Notes: generated from the letters alone by a model not told the origin. DNA of 64,000 nt from Intestinimonas sp. (GCA_022653075.1 JALCSB010000010.1:1-64000); one strand, 5' to 3'. Shown: positions 8,847 through 17,806, counted from the stretch's first letter. Translations and numbers: made by a program.

Positions 8847-9739
8847 AAGATCCTCGTTTCCAGGTCGTGGGCATCAATTGGAAGGCCCGCCCGCAGACGG
8901 CCGCAAAACCGGTGCCGAAGCGCCGCCTTGCCGGAAAGCCTGTTTTTGCCTTTGTGCTTTTGCTGGCCATTGTCCTGGGCTGCCTGTTCGCCGGGCAGCT
9001 TGCCAACCACGACCCCAGCGGATACTATCTGCAAAATCTGAACGAGGCCCCGGATTCCTCCTTCTATTTTGGAACGGATTCCCTGGGCCGGGATATCTAC
9101 TCCATGATTTGGTACGGAGGCAGGGTCTCTCTCTCCATTGGTCTCATGAGCATGGTGATCATCACGGCACTGGGTATTACCTACGGATGTATCAGCGGAC
9201 TTGCCAATACCGGCGTGGACGCGGTCATGATGCGCATCATGGAGATGGCAAACAGTATTCCGACCCTCCTGCTTCTGCTTTTGCTTATGTCGGTCATCGG
9301 CAAAGCAAACGCGGTCACGCTGGCAGCTGCCATCGGCGTGACCGGCTGGTTCGCGCTGGCGCGTCTGGTACGCAGCGAGGTGCGGCAGATCCGCAACAGC
9401 GAATATGTACTGGCGGCCCGCTGTATGGGCGTCGGCTTCGGGCGGATCATGACCCGGCACCTGATCCCGAATTTTGTGTCGTCCATTTTGTTTGTGATTA
9501 TCGCCAGTATCAGCTCCAGCATATCCATGGAATCCACTCTGAGTTTTCTCGGTCTGGGACTACCGGTGGATGTAATTTCCTGGGGCAGCATGCTGTCTCT
9601 GGCCAATCGGGCGCTCCTGCTGAATACCTGGTGGGTGATTATCATCCCGGGCGTTTTCCTGCTGGTAACGCTGAACGCCATCACCAGCATTGGAAACGCC
9701 TTTCGGAAAGGAAATACGAAAAAGCCCAGCAATCTGTGA
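8834..9739 (+). CDS. Opp/Dpp/Nik-type ABC importer permease 2
   Basis: 301-residue permease of the DppC/NikC family. A cytoplasmic basic tail of about 35 residues precedes the first membrane helix (FAFVLLLAIVLGCLFAG); FGTDSLGRDIYSMIWYGGRVSLSIG is the typical motif after it, and an EAA-like loop (AARCMGVGFGRIMTRHLIPN) lies near residue 195. The ATG overlaps the end of permease 1 by 13 bases, showing translational coupling. It pairs with permease 1 to form the channel. Confidence 0.92.
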   Translation: MAEVKDPRFQVVGINWKARPQTAAKPVPKRRLAGKPVFAFVLLLAIVLGCLFAGQLANHDPSGYYLQNLNEAPDSSFYFGTDSLGRDIYSMIWYGGRVSLSIGLMSMVIITALGITYGCISGLANTGVDAVMMRIMEMANSIPTLLLLLLLMSVIGKANAVTLAAAIGVTGWFALARLVRSEVRQIRNSEYVLAARCMGVGFGRIMTRHLIPNFVSSILFVIIASISSSISMESTLSFLGLGLPVDVISWGSMLSLANRALLLNTWWVIIIPGVFLLVTLNAITSIGNAFRKGNTKKPSNL

Positions 9740-9794
9740 CCATTTGACGGCGGCATTCCCGCCCGGTCAATGGAAAATAGAAGGAGGAAAAAGA

Positions 9795-11396
9795 ATGAAA
9801 AAAAGCAGTTTTCAAAGAGCCTGCTCTCTGCTCCTGGCGTTGGTCCTGACGGTATCTCTTGCGGCCTGCGGAAGCCAGAATCAGGCCGGTGAAAGCACCC
9901 CCGCATCCGGAAGCCCGGAGACTGAAGACCTGTCCCATACATTGATTTACGCGGGTGAATCGGAAAGCACCATCAACCCGCTGCTCAACAGCCATGACGA
10001 ACTGCCTGATTTGATTTTCTCGGGACTCATGAAGTATGACGGGAATGGAACTCCGGTCTGTGATCTGGCCAAGGATTACACCTATGACGACACAACGTTT
10101 ACCTACACGTTTACTCTTCGGGACGGCGTCAAGTGGCACGACGGCCAGTCTTTTACGGCGGATGATGTGGTATATACCTATGATCTGCTGACGCAGGACC
10201 AGTCGCTGTCCTCCAGCATTACCAGCAATTACGAGGATGTCTCCAGCGTGACCGCACCGGACGCGGCCACGGTAGTCATTCAGCTGAGCCAGTATAACGC
10301 GGCCATGCTGGATTACTTCACCATCGGCATTCTTCCCAAGCATCTGACCGAAGGGCAGGATATCAATACAATGTCCTTTAACCAGACACCCGTGGGCACC
10401 GGCAGATATAAATTTGTCTCGTGGGATACGGCCGGCGGCATGATCAGGCTGGACCGCAACACGGATTACTATGACAAGGTGCCGAACATTGAGCATATTA
10501 TCTACAAGACTGTCTCCGTGGAGAGCACAAAAGCCACCATGCTCCAGTCCGGCGAGGCCGACCTGGCCTGGCTGAACGCCAAATATGCCGACAGCTTCCG
10601 CGGAAACGACAAGTATAAAAACATTGATTTTAAAACTGCCGATTACCGCGCCATCTCTATGGACTTCAGCACAGACTTCTGGAAGAATAACAGCGACTCC
10701 ATCGGTGTTTTAAACTACGCCATTGACAAAGACACCATTGTAAAGAGCGTGCTGGACGGACGTGGCGTAGCCGCATATAGTCCCATCCAGCTCAACCGGC
10801 TTGGCGGGAATACTCAAGCCGACATCTACCCCTATGATCTAACCAGATTTGCCGCGGAGATGGAAAAGCTGGGCTGGGTCAAGGGAAGCGACGGCATCTA
10901 CGAACGCAACGGCGAGAAGTTCCATTTTACGGTTCAAGTCCGCGACTACGAGGAAGAGCGCGTGGACATCGCCAATCTCTGTGCCAGCCAGCTGAAGGCC
11001 GTCGGGGTGGACATGGAGGTAGACCTGGTGACGAAATTCGATTGGGACGCCGGCTATAACGGTTTTCTATCCGGATACGCGGCCCAATTCGATCCGGACA
11101 TGTTTTATAAGAACTACGTAACCGGCGCCAGCGACAATACCATGCACTACTCCAACCCCACCGTGGACAATCTGCTCTCCGAGGGCCGCCACACAGAGGG
11201 CGACGAGGCCCGCAGAACGATTTATCAACAGTTTGAAGCGGCTTACGCGCAGCAGCCCGGCGTCGTGCTGGTAGCGTTTCTGGACGGCTGCTATGTGAGC
11301 GTAGCTGGTCTGAGCGGCCTGGATACAACCCGAGTACTGGGCCATCACGCCGTCGGCGTGATGTGGAATATCGAGAATTGGACACTGAATAAATAA
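9795..11396 (+). CDS. Opp/Dpp/Nik-type substrate-binding lipoprotein (SBP_bac_5)
   Basis: 533 residues. The signal peptide ends in a lipobox (SLAACG), so it is a lipoprotein anchored outside the membrane. The mature part has the SBP_bac_5 layout, including FTLRDGVKWHDGQSFTADDVVYTYD and GTGRYKFVSW. The family binds oligopeptides, nickel chelates or similar small ligands; the specificity is not evident. The start is ATG 9795 with AAGGAGG upstream; the track's 9690 start overlaps the permease gene and lacks the signal peptide at its N-terminus. Confidence 0.93.
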   Translation: MKKSSFQRACSLLLALVLTVSLAACGSQNQAGESTPASGSPETEDLSHTLIYAGESESTINPLLNSHDELPDLIFSGLMKYDGNGTPVCDLAKDYTYDDTTFTYTFTLRDGVKWHDGQSFTADDVVYTYDLLTQDQSLSSSITSNYEDVSSVTAPDAATVVIQLSQYNAAMLDYFTIGILPKHLTEGQDINTMSFNQTPVGTGRYKFVSWDTAGGMIRLDRNTDYYDKVPNIEHIIYKTVSVESTKATMLQSGEADLAWLNAKYADSFRGNDKYKNIDFKTADYRAISMDFSTDFWKNNSDSIGVLNYAIDKDTIVKSVLDGRGVAAYSPIQLNRLGGNTQADIYPYDLTRFAAEMEKLGWVKGSDGIYERNGEKFHFTVQVRDYEEERVDIANLCASQLKAVGVDMEVDLVTKFDWDAGYNGFLSGYAAQFDPDMFYKNYVTGASDNTMHYSNPTVDNLLSEGRHTEGDEARRTIYQQFEAAYAQQPGVVLVAFLDGCYVSVAGLSGLDTTRVLGHHAVGVMWNIENWTLNK

Positions 11397-11409
11397 GGAT
11401 GTTTACTTG

Positions 11410-12426
11410 ATGAGAACGGTTTTGGAGCTAAATAATTATTCTTTGAGTTTTGATACGCCTGAAGGCGAGGTCGAAGCCGTGCGGGACGTCAGCTTTACGC
11501 TGAAAGAGGGGGAGATTCTTGCCATAGTAGGCGAATCCGGCTGTGGAAAAACCGTGTTGTGCCGGTCGCTGCTGAAGCTGCTTCCTGAAAATGCGTTTGT
11601 AAAAAGCGGTAATGTACGGCTCTGCGGTCAGGATATCACCGCGTGTTCGGAACGGCAGATGCGGCGCCTGCGCGGCCGGAAAATGGCCATGGTCTTTCAG
11701 GACCCGATGACCACACTGAATCCAACCGTTCCCATCGGAAAACAGATTATGGAAGCGCTGCGGAACCAGGAAAAGCTGGGATATCGCGCGGCGAAGGCAC
11801 GGGCATTAGAGCTTCTGAAACTGGTGGAGATCGACCACCCGGAGGAGCGCCTTGCCATGCAGCCGCATTTCTTCTCCGGCGGCATGCGGCAGAGATGCGT
11901 GCTAGCCATCGCGCTGGCCTCTCACCCCAAGGTTTTGCTGGCGGATGAGCCGACCACGGCGCTGGACGTCACCGTGCAGGCAAAAATTTTGGACCTGTTG
12001 CTGTCCATTCGTAAAAAAACAGGTATCGCCCTTGTTTTCATCTCCCATGACCTGGGCGTAGTCGCCCGGATTGCCGACCGGGTTGCCGTCATGTACGCGG
12101 GGAAAATTGTGGAAATCGGTACGGCGGAGGAAATCTTTTACGATCCCAGACATCCCTATACCTGGGGCCTTCTGGGGGCGCTTCCGGCCCTTGCGGCGGA
12201 GCGCGGCGAGCTGCGGAGCATTCCGGGTATGCCGCCCTCTCTGCGCGGGCTGCCGACCGGGGACGCCTTCGCGGTCCGGAATGAGTACGCCCTGGCCATT
12301 GATTATGAAGAAGCGCCCCCCATGTTTTCCATTTCACCGACGCACTCCGCCGCCACCTGGCTGCTGGATCCGCGCGCCCCGCAGATCGAACCGCCGGTGC
12401 GTATCAAAAGGAGACAGCCCCTATGA
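11410..12426 (+). CDS. Opp/Dpp/Nik-type ABC importer ATPase 1
   Basis: ATPase of the DppD/NikD family, 338 residues. Walker A is GESGCGKT, the signature FFSGGMRQRCVLAIAL, and Walker B VLLADEPTTALD. The C-terminal extension contains the family Opp_C region (PHPYTWGLLGALP-like: DPRHPYTWGLLGALP). A TTG directly before the ATG (11407) is also usable, since AAGGAT sits seven bases upstream of it. It energises the permease pair together with ATPase 2. Confidence 0.93.
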   Translation: MRTVLELNNYSLSFDTPEGEVEAVRDVSFTLKEGEILAIVGESGCGKTVLCRSLLKLLPENAFVKSGNVRLCGQDITACSERQMRRLRGRKMAMVFQDPMTTLNPTVPIGKQIMEALRNQEKLGYRAAKARALELLKLVEIDHPEERLAMQPHFFSGGMRQRCVLAIALASHPKVLLADEPTTALDVTVQAKILDLLLSIRKKTGIALVFISHDLGVVARIADRVAVMYAGKIVEIGTAEEIFYDPRHPYTWGLLGALPALAAERGELRSIPGMPPSLRGLPTGDAFAVRNEYALAIDYEEAPPMFSISPTHSAATWLLDPRAPQIEPPVRIKRRQPL

Positions 12427-13343
12427 GCACAGAGATCATTTTGAAGGTCAGCCACCTGAAGCAGGATTTCCCCATTAGCAGAAAGCTGACCGTACACGCG
12501 GTGGACGACGTCAGCTTCCAGATTCACCGGGGCGAAATTTTTGGTCTAGTGGGCGAGAGCGGGTCCGGGAAATCCACCGTTGCCCGGTCCATTATGGGTC
12601 TTTACCGCCTGACGGATGGTGAAGTGTGGTTTAAGAAAAACAAAATTTCGGATAAGCGGGTTTATCGGAAAAACCGGGCCGATATTCAGAAGAATGTACA
12701 GATTATTTTTCAGGACTCCGCCGCCGCTCTTAATCCAAGGATGACCGTCCGTGATATCATCGCGGAACCCATACAGGCCAGCCATCTCTGCCCCCGAACG
12801 GAAGAACTGGACGCGCGGATTGATGAGCTTTTGGGGCAGGTGGGGCTGGAGACGAGCTACCGGACCAAATATCCCTCCGAAATCTCCGGCGGACAGCGCC
12901 AGCGCGTGGCCATCGCGCGGAGCATCGGGACCCGTCCGGAGCTTATTATTGCGGACGAGCCGATTGCCTCGCTGGACGTCTCCATTCAGGCGCAGATCAT
13001 CAATCTGTTCCGGCGGCTTCAGCGGGAATACGGTTTTGCCTTCCTGTTCATCGCCCATGACCTGTCTATCGTCCGGTTCCTCAGCAACCGCGTAGGCGTA
13101 ATGCTCCGAGGCAGGATGCTGGAGCTGGGCGAGACGGAGACGCTGTACCAGACCCCTCTGCATCCGTATACAAAGGCCCTGCTGTCGGCGGTTCCGGTTG
13201 CCGATCCCGTCTACGAACGGGCCAAAAAAAGATTGGAGTTCGACCCGGATACCCTCCCCCAGGGCGGCACGCTACTGGAAAAAGCACCGGGTCACTGGGT
13301 TATGTGCCCTGATAAGGCGCCCGTCTTGACAGGACCGGATTAA
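12423..13343 (+). CDS. Opp/Dpp/Nik-type ABC importer ATPase 2
   Basis: ATPase of the DppF/NikE family, 306 residues. Walker A is GESGSGKST, the signature ISGGQRQRVAIARSI, Walker B LIIADEPIASLD, and the C-terminal Opp_C motif LHPYTKALLSAVP. The start overlaps the stop of ATPase 1 by four bases (ATGA). It is the last gene of the operon and is followed by a strong terminator. Confidence 0.93.
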   Translation: MSTEIILKVSHLKQDFPISRKLTVHAVDDVSFQIHRGEIFGLVGESGSGKSTVARSIMGLYRLTDGEVWFKKNKISDKRVYRKNRADIQKNVQIIFQDSAAALNPRMTVRDIIAEPIQASHLCPRTEELDARIDELLGQVGLETSYRTKYPSEISGGQRQRVAIARSIGTRPELIIADEPIASLDVSIQAQIINLFRRLQREYGFAFLFIAHDLSIVRFLSNRVGVMLRGRMLELGETETLYQTPLHPYTKALLSAVPVADPVYERAKKRLEFDPDTLPQGGTLLEKAPGHWVMCPDKAPVLTGPD

Positions 13344-13345
13344 AT

Positions 13346-13393
13346 AACGATTCGAGCAGAACAGCCATATAACCGTTCTGCTCGAATCGTTTT
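13346..13393. terminator. bidirectional intrinsic terminator
   Basis: A 17-bp stem (ACGATTCGAGCAGAAC and its complement) with T runs on both sides. It separates the Opp operon from the convergent ECF transporter operon. Confidence 0.9.
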
Positions 13394-13405
13394 CAGCGCC
13401 CTATT

Positions 13406-16036
13406 TCATTCTCCCGCCGTCTCCACCAACCCATATTTTACTTTAATCCGGTCCAATTTTTCCAGCATGGGGCGTGAGAGAAACCAGAGGAAAAAAGCGG
13501 TGGCCGCCGCCTGAACCAAGTCCATGGGAAAGCCGGTCACATAATAGGCCAGAATGATCTTCCCATTTATCTTGTTTTGCCACATAAGGGCGGAGGCGGG
13601 GTTCATGATGCCCCCGAAGATCACAATGGCGGCTATTCCTCCAAAGATGGCAAGAGACAGCCGGGTGCGGCGCAGCAGGCCCTTTCGGAACAGCACACCC
13701 GCCAAAAAACCGATAACGCCCATGGTAAACATCTGCCACGGCGTCCAGGGGCCCTGTCCAAACATGATGTTGGACACCAGCATGGTAACCGCGCCCACCA
13801 GAAAACCACTCTCTCCTCCAAAGGCGACACCCGAAAGAATGACCATCGCCATAACCGGCTTGAACTGCGGCAGCATGAAGAAAGCAGCCCTGCCCGCCAC
13901 GCTGATGGCACAAAGGACGGCAATGATAATGAGTTCCCGCGCCTGCGGCTTTCGGCCTTCAAAAACCAGGAAAAACGGCAGCATGCATTCCAGCATAACC
14001 AGCAGCGAAATAAAGTAGTATTTCCGGTCATTCAGATAAAAAACGCCGATAAAAATCGTCAGTGGGATAAGCAGCAGAATCATCACCGCCGCAGCCACGG
14101 TTCGCCCGGGCAGCCTGCGTTTGTCCGGCGCAACCTGTGCATGTTCAATGGGAGCCTCGCTCCGGCCGCCTACAGCCAGGGCCAGCACAAACAGCGCGAC
14201 GATCATGGTAAAATAGATGCCGTAGCCCGTTCCGAATACTCTGGTCATCCGGACAAGTCCTACCGCATGGAGAAAGGCTGCCAGAATAACCGCTCCGGAA
14301 ATCCCGGCAAGGAGCTTCCGCCATAGGGAAAGCCGTTTCGGCGCACCTGTTCCGGCCTCCGGCCGGTTCTCCGGCGGCCCATCCTCCTCCGGCGGCAGCT
14401 CCGGCTCCGGCGGTACGGTTCCGCCACAGGCGCGGATCACATCGGCGGCAGTGACGGCCTCCGGCAATAAATGTCGGGCCATACGGTTTTCCGATGTGGT
14501 ATAGAAGCTGTTGCCGGCAAAAAACGCACGGGGCGGGGCGTCTGTTACGATGTTTCCGTCAAAAAACAGTGCGCAGCGGCTGGCATGCTCCGCACAGAAC
14601 TCGATATCGTGGCTGACCATAACGATGCTTACACCGCGCCGCAGAAGCGTTTTCAAAATCACGGCCAGCGTCCGTTTGAACGCCGCGTCCAGCCCCTTGG
14701 TAGGCTCGTCCAGCAGCAGAATACGCGGGTCCAGCAGCAGGACCTTCGCCAGAGCCGCCCGCTGCTGCTCTCCACCGGACAAATCGTAGGGGTGCCGTTC
14801 CAGCAGCTCCTCCAGCCGGCAGAGCCGGACCACTGCGTCCAGCTTCCGTATCTTATCCTCCCCGGGAAACTTCTTTCCCCTTAAAATTTCCAGCAGGTCC
14901 TCTCGGACCGTCTTTTTTACAAACAGCGCCTGCGGATTCTGCGGCAGGGTCCCGATGGGTTCCGAACCGGTGATTTTCCCCCGGTATGGCCGGTTCAGCC
15001 CCGCCATCAGAGAGAGCATGGTGGTTTTTCCCGTGCCGTTTCCACCCAAGACGGCGAGGAATTCGCCCCGGCGCACGGTGAGCGACAGGCCCTTTATCAC
15101 ATCCGGCAGGTCCTTTTCATACTTAAACCACACGTCGTCCAGGGTCAGTACCGCTTCTCCGGTCAGCCGCGCCAGTTCGGGTGCGTCCATCTTTAAAAGC
15201 GGATGTGCCTTGGCATACCGGTCCAGCCAGTCCCGTCCCTCCCGCACTGTGATGGGGCAGGGCTGGTCATTGGGTACGGCGGCATAAATCCGCATGGGCG
15301 CGGGCATGGCGAAGAACATGGCGTGTTCTCTGTTTCGAAGCCACATTCCTACGTCCTTGGGCGTACCGTCGCAGACAATGGTCCCCCCGTCCATCACCAG
15401 TACCCGGTCGGACAGGGGAAATACCTCCTCGAGGCGGTGTTCCGTCAGGATGACCGTGGTACCCAGCTCACGGTTGATCTTCCCGACGGTCGCCAGAAAA
15501 TCAGACGCGGCGATGGGGTCCAGCTGGCTGGTGGGCTCGTCCAAAATGAGCACGGAGGGCTGCATGGCCATAATGGACGCCAGATTCAAAAGCTGCTTCT
15601 GGCCGCCGGAAAGCTCCGAGACATTCTGATAAAACCAGCCCTGGATGCCAAAAAAGCTGGCCATCTCCGCCACTCGGGCCCGGATGGCGGGCGTATCGTA
15701 CCCCAGGCTTTCCAGGCCAAAGGCCAGCTCGTGCCAGACCTTGTCGGTGACAATCTGATTGTCCGGATTCTGCTGTACAAACCCGATTTTCGCACTCTGC
15801 TCCCGCCGATCCAGTTCGTCCAGCGCCCGTCCCTCAAACCGGACGGCGCCCGTCCGCGCGCCGTGGGGCGCGAGAACGGTTTTGAGCTGCCGGAGAAGCG
15901 TGGATTTGCCGCAGCCGGAAGGCCCGCAGAGCGTCACAAACTGTCCCTGCTCCACCGTAACCGTTACGTCGTCCAGCGCCGCCCTGGTCTGCTCCGGATA
16001 AAAGAAAGTCAGGCCGCTGACCGCAAACGAATCCAT
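13406..16036 (-). CDS. ECF transporter fusion: two ATPase domains plus S component
   Basis: 876-residue fusion. Domain 1 (about 1-230) is an EcfA-type ATPase: GPSGCGKST at 38-46, SELSGGQKQLLNLA, LILDEPTSQLDP. Domain 2 (about 290-510) is a second ATPase: GGNGTGKTT, YDLSGGEQQRAALAK, ILLLDEPTKGLDA. A proline/glutamate-rich linker (EPELPPEEDGPPENRPE) leads to a C-terminal membrane part (about 590-865) with six or so helices that resembles an ECF substrate-binding S component. The partner EcfT gene is directly upstream and overlaps by 28 bases, and the operon is under a cobalamin riboswitch, so a corrinoid or cobalt substrate is the best inference. Confidence 0.88.
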   Translation of the reverse strand: MDSFAVSGLTFFYPEQTRAALDDVTVTVEQGQFVTLCGPSGCGKSTLLRQLKTVLAPHGARTGAVRFEGRALDELDRREQSAKIGFVQQNPDNQIVTDKVWHELAFGLESLGYDTPAIRARVAEMASFFGIQGWFYQNVSELSGGQKQLLNLASIMAMQPSVLILDEPTSQLDPIAASDFLATVGKINRELGTTVILTEHRLEEVFPLSDRVLVMDGGTIVCDGTPKDVGMWLRNREHAMFFAMPAPMRIYAAVPNDQPCPITVREGRDWLDRYAKAHPLLKMDAPELARLTGEAVLTLDDVWFKYEKDLPDVIKGLSLTVRRGEFLAVLGGNGTGKTTMLSLMAGLNRPYRGKITGSEPIGTLPQNPQALFVKKTVREDLLEILRGKKFPGEDKIRKLDAVVRLCRLEELLERHPYDLSGGEQQRAALAKVLLLDPRILLLDEPTKGLDAAFKRTLAVILKTLLRRGVSIVMVSHDIEFCAEHASRCALFFDGNIVTDAPPRAFFAGNSFYTTSENRMARHLLPEAVTAADVIRACGGTVPPEPELPPEEDGPPENRPEAGTGAPKRLSLWRKLLAGISGAVILAAFLHAVGLVRMTRVFGTGYGIYFTMIVALFVLALAVGGRSEAPIEHAQVAPDKRRLPGRTVAAAVMILLLIPLTIFIGVFYLNDRKYYFISLLVMLECMLPFFLVFEGRKPQARELIIIAVLCAISVAGRAAFFMLPQFKPVMAMVILSGVAFGGESGFLVGAVTMLVSNIMFGQGPWTPWQMFTMGVIGFLAGVLFRKGLLRRTRLSLAIFGGIAAIVIFGGIMNPASALMWQNKINGKIILAYYVTGFPMDLVQAAATAFFLWFLSRPMLEKLDRIKVKYGLVETAGE

Positions 16037-16905
16037 CTCCGATTCTCCCTTACATCAATAATAACCGGCGCGAGGCACAACGCGAGGTAAGCCGCGCATA
16101 CGCTGACCGGATAGAGTTCGGAACCTGTCCCCTTCATGGTGGGGAAATACCTCCAGGACAGGGCGTTCCGGCAGGCGCCAAGGATAACGTATCCCCCGCA
16201 GGAGAGCAGGAACACCAGCGCGTTCCGGTCCCGCCTGTCAAAGCGGTAAATAGAGAAGGCGGTGCGCCCCGGCAGGCCGTAGCCACGGCTTTTCATGCTG
16301 TCCGCCGTCTCAATGGCGTTTTCCAGCGACCAGGTCACCAATATGGACAAAATGGTCAGTCCGTTCCCAGCCCGCCGGAGAAGACCGCCATTGGACACAT
16401 CCCGCCCCACACAGCGCTGTGCGCGGGAAACCACCCTGACCTGTGCCTTGAACTTTGGCACAAACCGCAGGGTCATGGAGAGGATCAGCGACAGCGCGGG
16501 GATGATCCGCCCAAAGAGATAGACAAATTTGTCCGAGGTCATAATCTCATGGTAGCAGGAAAACCAGCTCATGACGCTTACCAGCATGGTGGCCGCGGCC
16601 ACACCGTAAGCAATAGATTCCAGCGTCAGCGGATTGCCTGTGGGCAGGTAGGCCAGGATGGTCGCTCCCTCATGATTGAACGCGGGATTGATAAGCGCGG
16701 TGACCAGCATGAGCGGCAGCATAAACAGGAGGTGAAATCTGACCGCTTTTCGGCCCCTCAGATAAATCGAATAGGTCAGTGCGCCGGCCATGGAGATCAC
16801 CAGACAAGCCGGATGCATAAAGAGCATGGAAAAGCTCAGCACCAAGCCAAAATAGAGAAAGTTGATGGTTGGGTGAAAGCTGGAAAAAGCGTCTCTGTCT
16901 TTCAA
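16009..16905 (-). CDS. ECF transporter transmembrane component T (CbiQ/EcfT family)
   Basis: Couples the ATPases to the S component. 298 residues with several N-terminal membrane helices. The EcfT signature region is MTLRFVPKFKAQVRVVSRAQRC, and SMKSRGYG is the second coupling motif typical of CbiQ. The track's start at 17070 would place part of the riboswitch in the coding sequence; TTG 16905 gives the normal N-terminus (LKDRDAFSSFHPTINFLYF) and has GGA eight bases upstream. Confidence 0.9.
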   Translation of the reverse strand: MKDRDAFSSFHPTINFLYFGLVLSFSMLFMHPACLVISMAGALTYSIYLRGRKAVRFHLLFMLPLMLVTALINPAFNHEGATILAYLPTGNPLTLESIAYGVAAATMLVSVMSWFSCYHEIMTSDKFVYLFGRIIPALSLILSMTLRFVPKFKAQVRVVSRAQRCVGRDVSNGGLLRRAGNGLTILSILVTWSLENAIETADSMKSRGYGLPGRTAFSIYRFDRRDRNALVFLLSCGGYVILGACRNALSWRYFPTMKGTGSELYPVSVCAAYLALCLAPVIIDVRENRRWIRLRSAA

Positions 16906-16954
16906 AATATCAGTCCAATCTGAACCACACAGGGTCTTTCGAGAAAAATGCGGC

Positions 16955-17005
16955 AAAAAATAAACATTGACCGCGGCGGATTTTTCCGTCCCCACAGCCA
17001 ATGTT
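16955..17005 (-). terminator. terminator of the cobalamin riboswitch expression platform
   Basis: On the minus strand, AACATTG pairs with CAATGTT around an inner CGG/CCG stem and is followed by TATTTTTT. It lies between the B12 box and the EcfT start, as expected for a riboswitch that stops transcription when ligand is bound. Confidence 0.75.
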
Positions 17006-17044
17006 CCTGTGCCACCTGACGCTCTCATTTCTGACGAGCAGCTT

Positions 17045-17270
17045 TCTGCACCATAGGTCTCCTGACTCACGATAGGGGGACCATTACGTCCCCTGCGGCC
17101 CCCTGCCTACCTTCTCAGGTTTCCCCAATGGCGAACTCACGTTCAGCGCCGTTTTTCCGGCGGTTGGCATGGCCTCACGTTTACAGAGCTGGTACGTTCC
17201 GGACTTCAACCGGATTCCCTCATCCCCGCGTCTGCCCGTCGTCCAGAAGGCAGCCTTTACGCAGAGTCAC
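17045..17270 (-). promoter_or_regulatory. cobalamin riboswitch
   Basis: Minus strand. The core GAGGGAATCCGGTTGAAGTC (near 17222-17203) followed by CCGGAACG and CTCTGTAA matches the conserved cobalamin aptamer core (GGGAA..GGTG..A..CC...ACTGT). Downstream, AGTCAGGAGACCT (near 17055-17068) matches the B12 box. The promoter lies upstream and a terminator downstream, before an ECF transporter operon. In this class, adenosyl- or other cobalamins repress expression. Confidence 0.85.
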
Positions 17271-17297
17271 AGTGCGGCATATTCAAACTTTGGAGTT

Positions 17298-17327
17298 ATC
17301 ATAGCACACCGCGGTATAGTTTCGCAA
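17298..17327 (-). promoter_or_regulatory. sigma-A promoter of the riboswitch/ECF operon
   Basis: Minus strand: TTGCGA, 18-base spacer, TATGAT with an upstream TG (extended -10). Transcription would start about 20 bases before the aptamer. Confidence 0.6.
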
Positions 17328-17368
17328 GAGGGATTCCCTAATCATCCCGCCCTGTTTTTCCATGTGGC

Positions 17369-17473
17369 CTATAAGGGGTCACCCTCGCGAATACGCATGG
17401 TACGTCTAATTTCCTTTGGAATTACCACACGTCCAAGATCGTCGATTCTGCGTACGATTCCAGTTGCTTTCAT
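17369..17473 (-). pseudogene. truncated spoVT (AbrB-type) remnant
   Basis: A 34-codon reading frame too short for the ORF track, with a strong AAAGGAG ribosome site. The product MKATGIVRRIDDLGRVVIPK... ending EGDPL is the start of a SpoVT/AbrB swapped-hairpin DNA-binding domain, but a TAG stop follows DPL. The rest of the AbrB fold (about 15 residues) and the whole C-terminal GAF-like domain are missing. The next frame reads EKQGGMI, only faintly like the expected continuation. SpoVT is a forespore regulator of sigma-G genes in Bacillus. A sigma-G-like promoter stands upstream. It may be dead, or a mini-protein. Confidence 0.8.
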
Positions 17474-17519
17474 ATCGAAAACTCCTTTGTCTCTGTGTGT
17501 TTTCCAGTATTACAAAAGA

Positions 17520-17549
17520 TAGTATCCGCAGGATTTGTTTGCCTATGCA
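17520..17549 (-). promoter_or_regulatory. candidate sigma-G promoter of the spoVT remnant
   Basis: Minus strand: TGCATA, 17-base spacer, GATACTA. This fits the sigma-G pattern TGMATA-N17/18-CATAMTA except for one base. spoVT is sigma-G dependent in Bacillus, so the match supports the identity of the remnant. Confidence 0.5.
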
Positions 17550-17611
17550 GGAAAGATTCTGGTATACTTTGGAAAAGTTTTGATTTATGGTAATCCTTTC
17601 CGCCATAAGCC

Positions 17612-17806
17612 TTATGTAGAAGCCGCATCCTGCTCCGGCGCCTCCGGCGCTTCCAGCGCCAGCAGCGCCAAACTGTCACCCAGAACTGCAAAAAATGCGG
17701 CCATCACCGCCACCTGTTCTTCCGTCCGCCCCATGGCCAGCTGTGCTGCGACTGCGGTGGCCAGCAAAAGCAGCGCCTCTCCTCCCGGTCCGGTGCGCGG
17801 TGTCAT
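17612..17806 (-). CDS. DUF6774 family small protein
   Basis: 64 residues. The middle (LLLLATAVAAQLAMGRTEEQVAVMAAFFAVLGDSLALLA) has the pattern I recognise as DUF6774, a family of short clostridial proteins of unknown function: a hydrophobic helix, a T/S-D/E-E-E turn, then AAFF.QLGD. The C-terminus is acidic with a small repeat (EAPEAPE). ATG 17806 is used; GTG 17815 is the alternative. The gene lies just upstream of the spoVT remnant. Confidence 0.65.
   Translation of the reverse strand: MTPRTGPGGEALLLLATAVAAQLAMGRTEEQVAVMAAFFAVLGDSLALLALEAPEAPEQDAAST

Noticed and set aside
16906-17070. N-terminal extension of the EcfT ORF
   Set aside because: It would translate the B12 box and riboswitch terminator. 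The family N-terminus begins at 16905.
17406-17691. Minus-strand ORFs of 66 and 73 codons
   Set aside because: Wrong-frame shadows over the spoVT remnant, its promoter and the DUF6774 gene.
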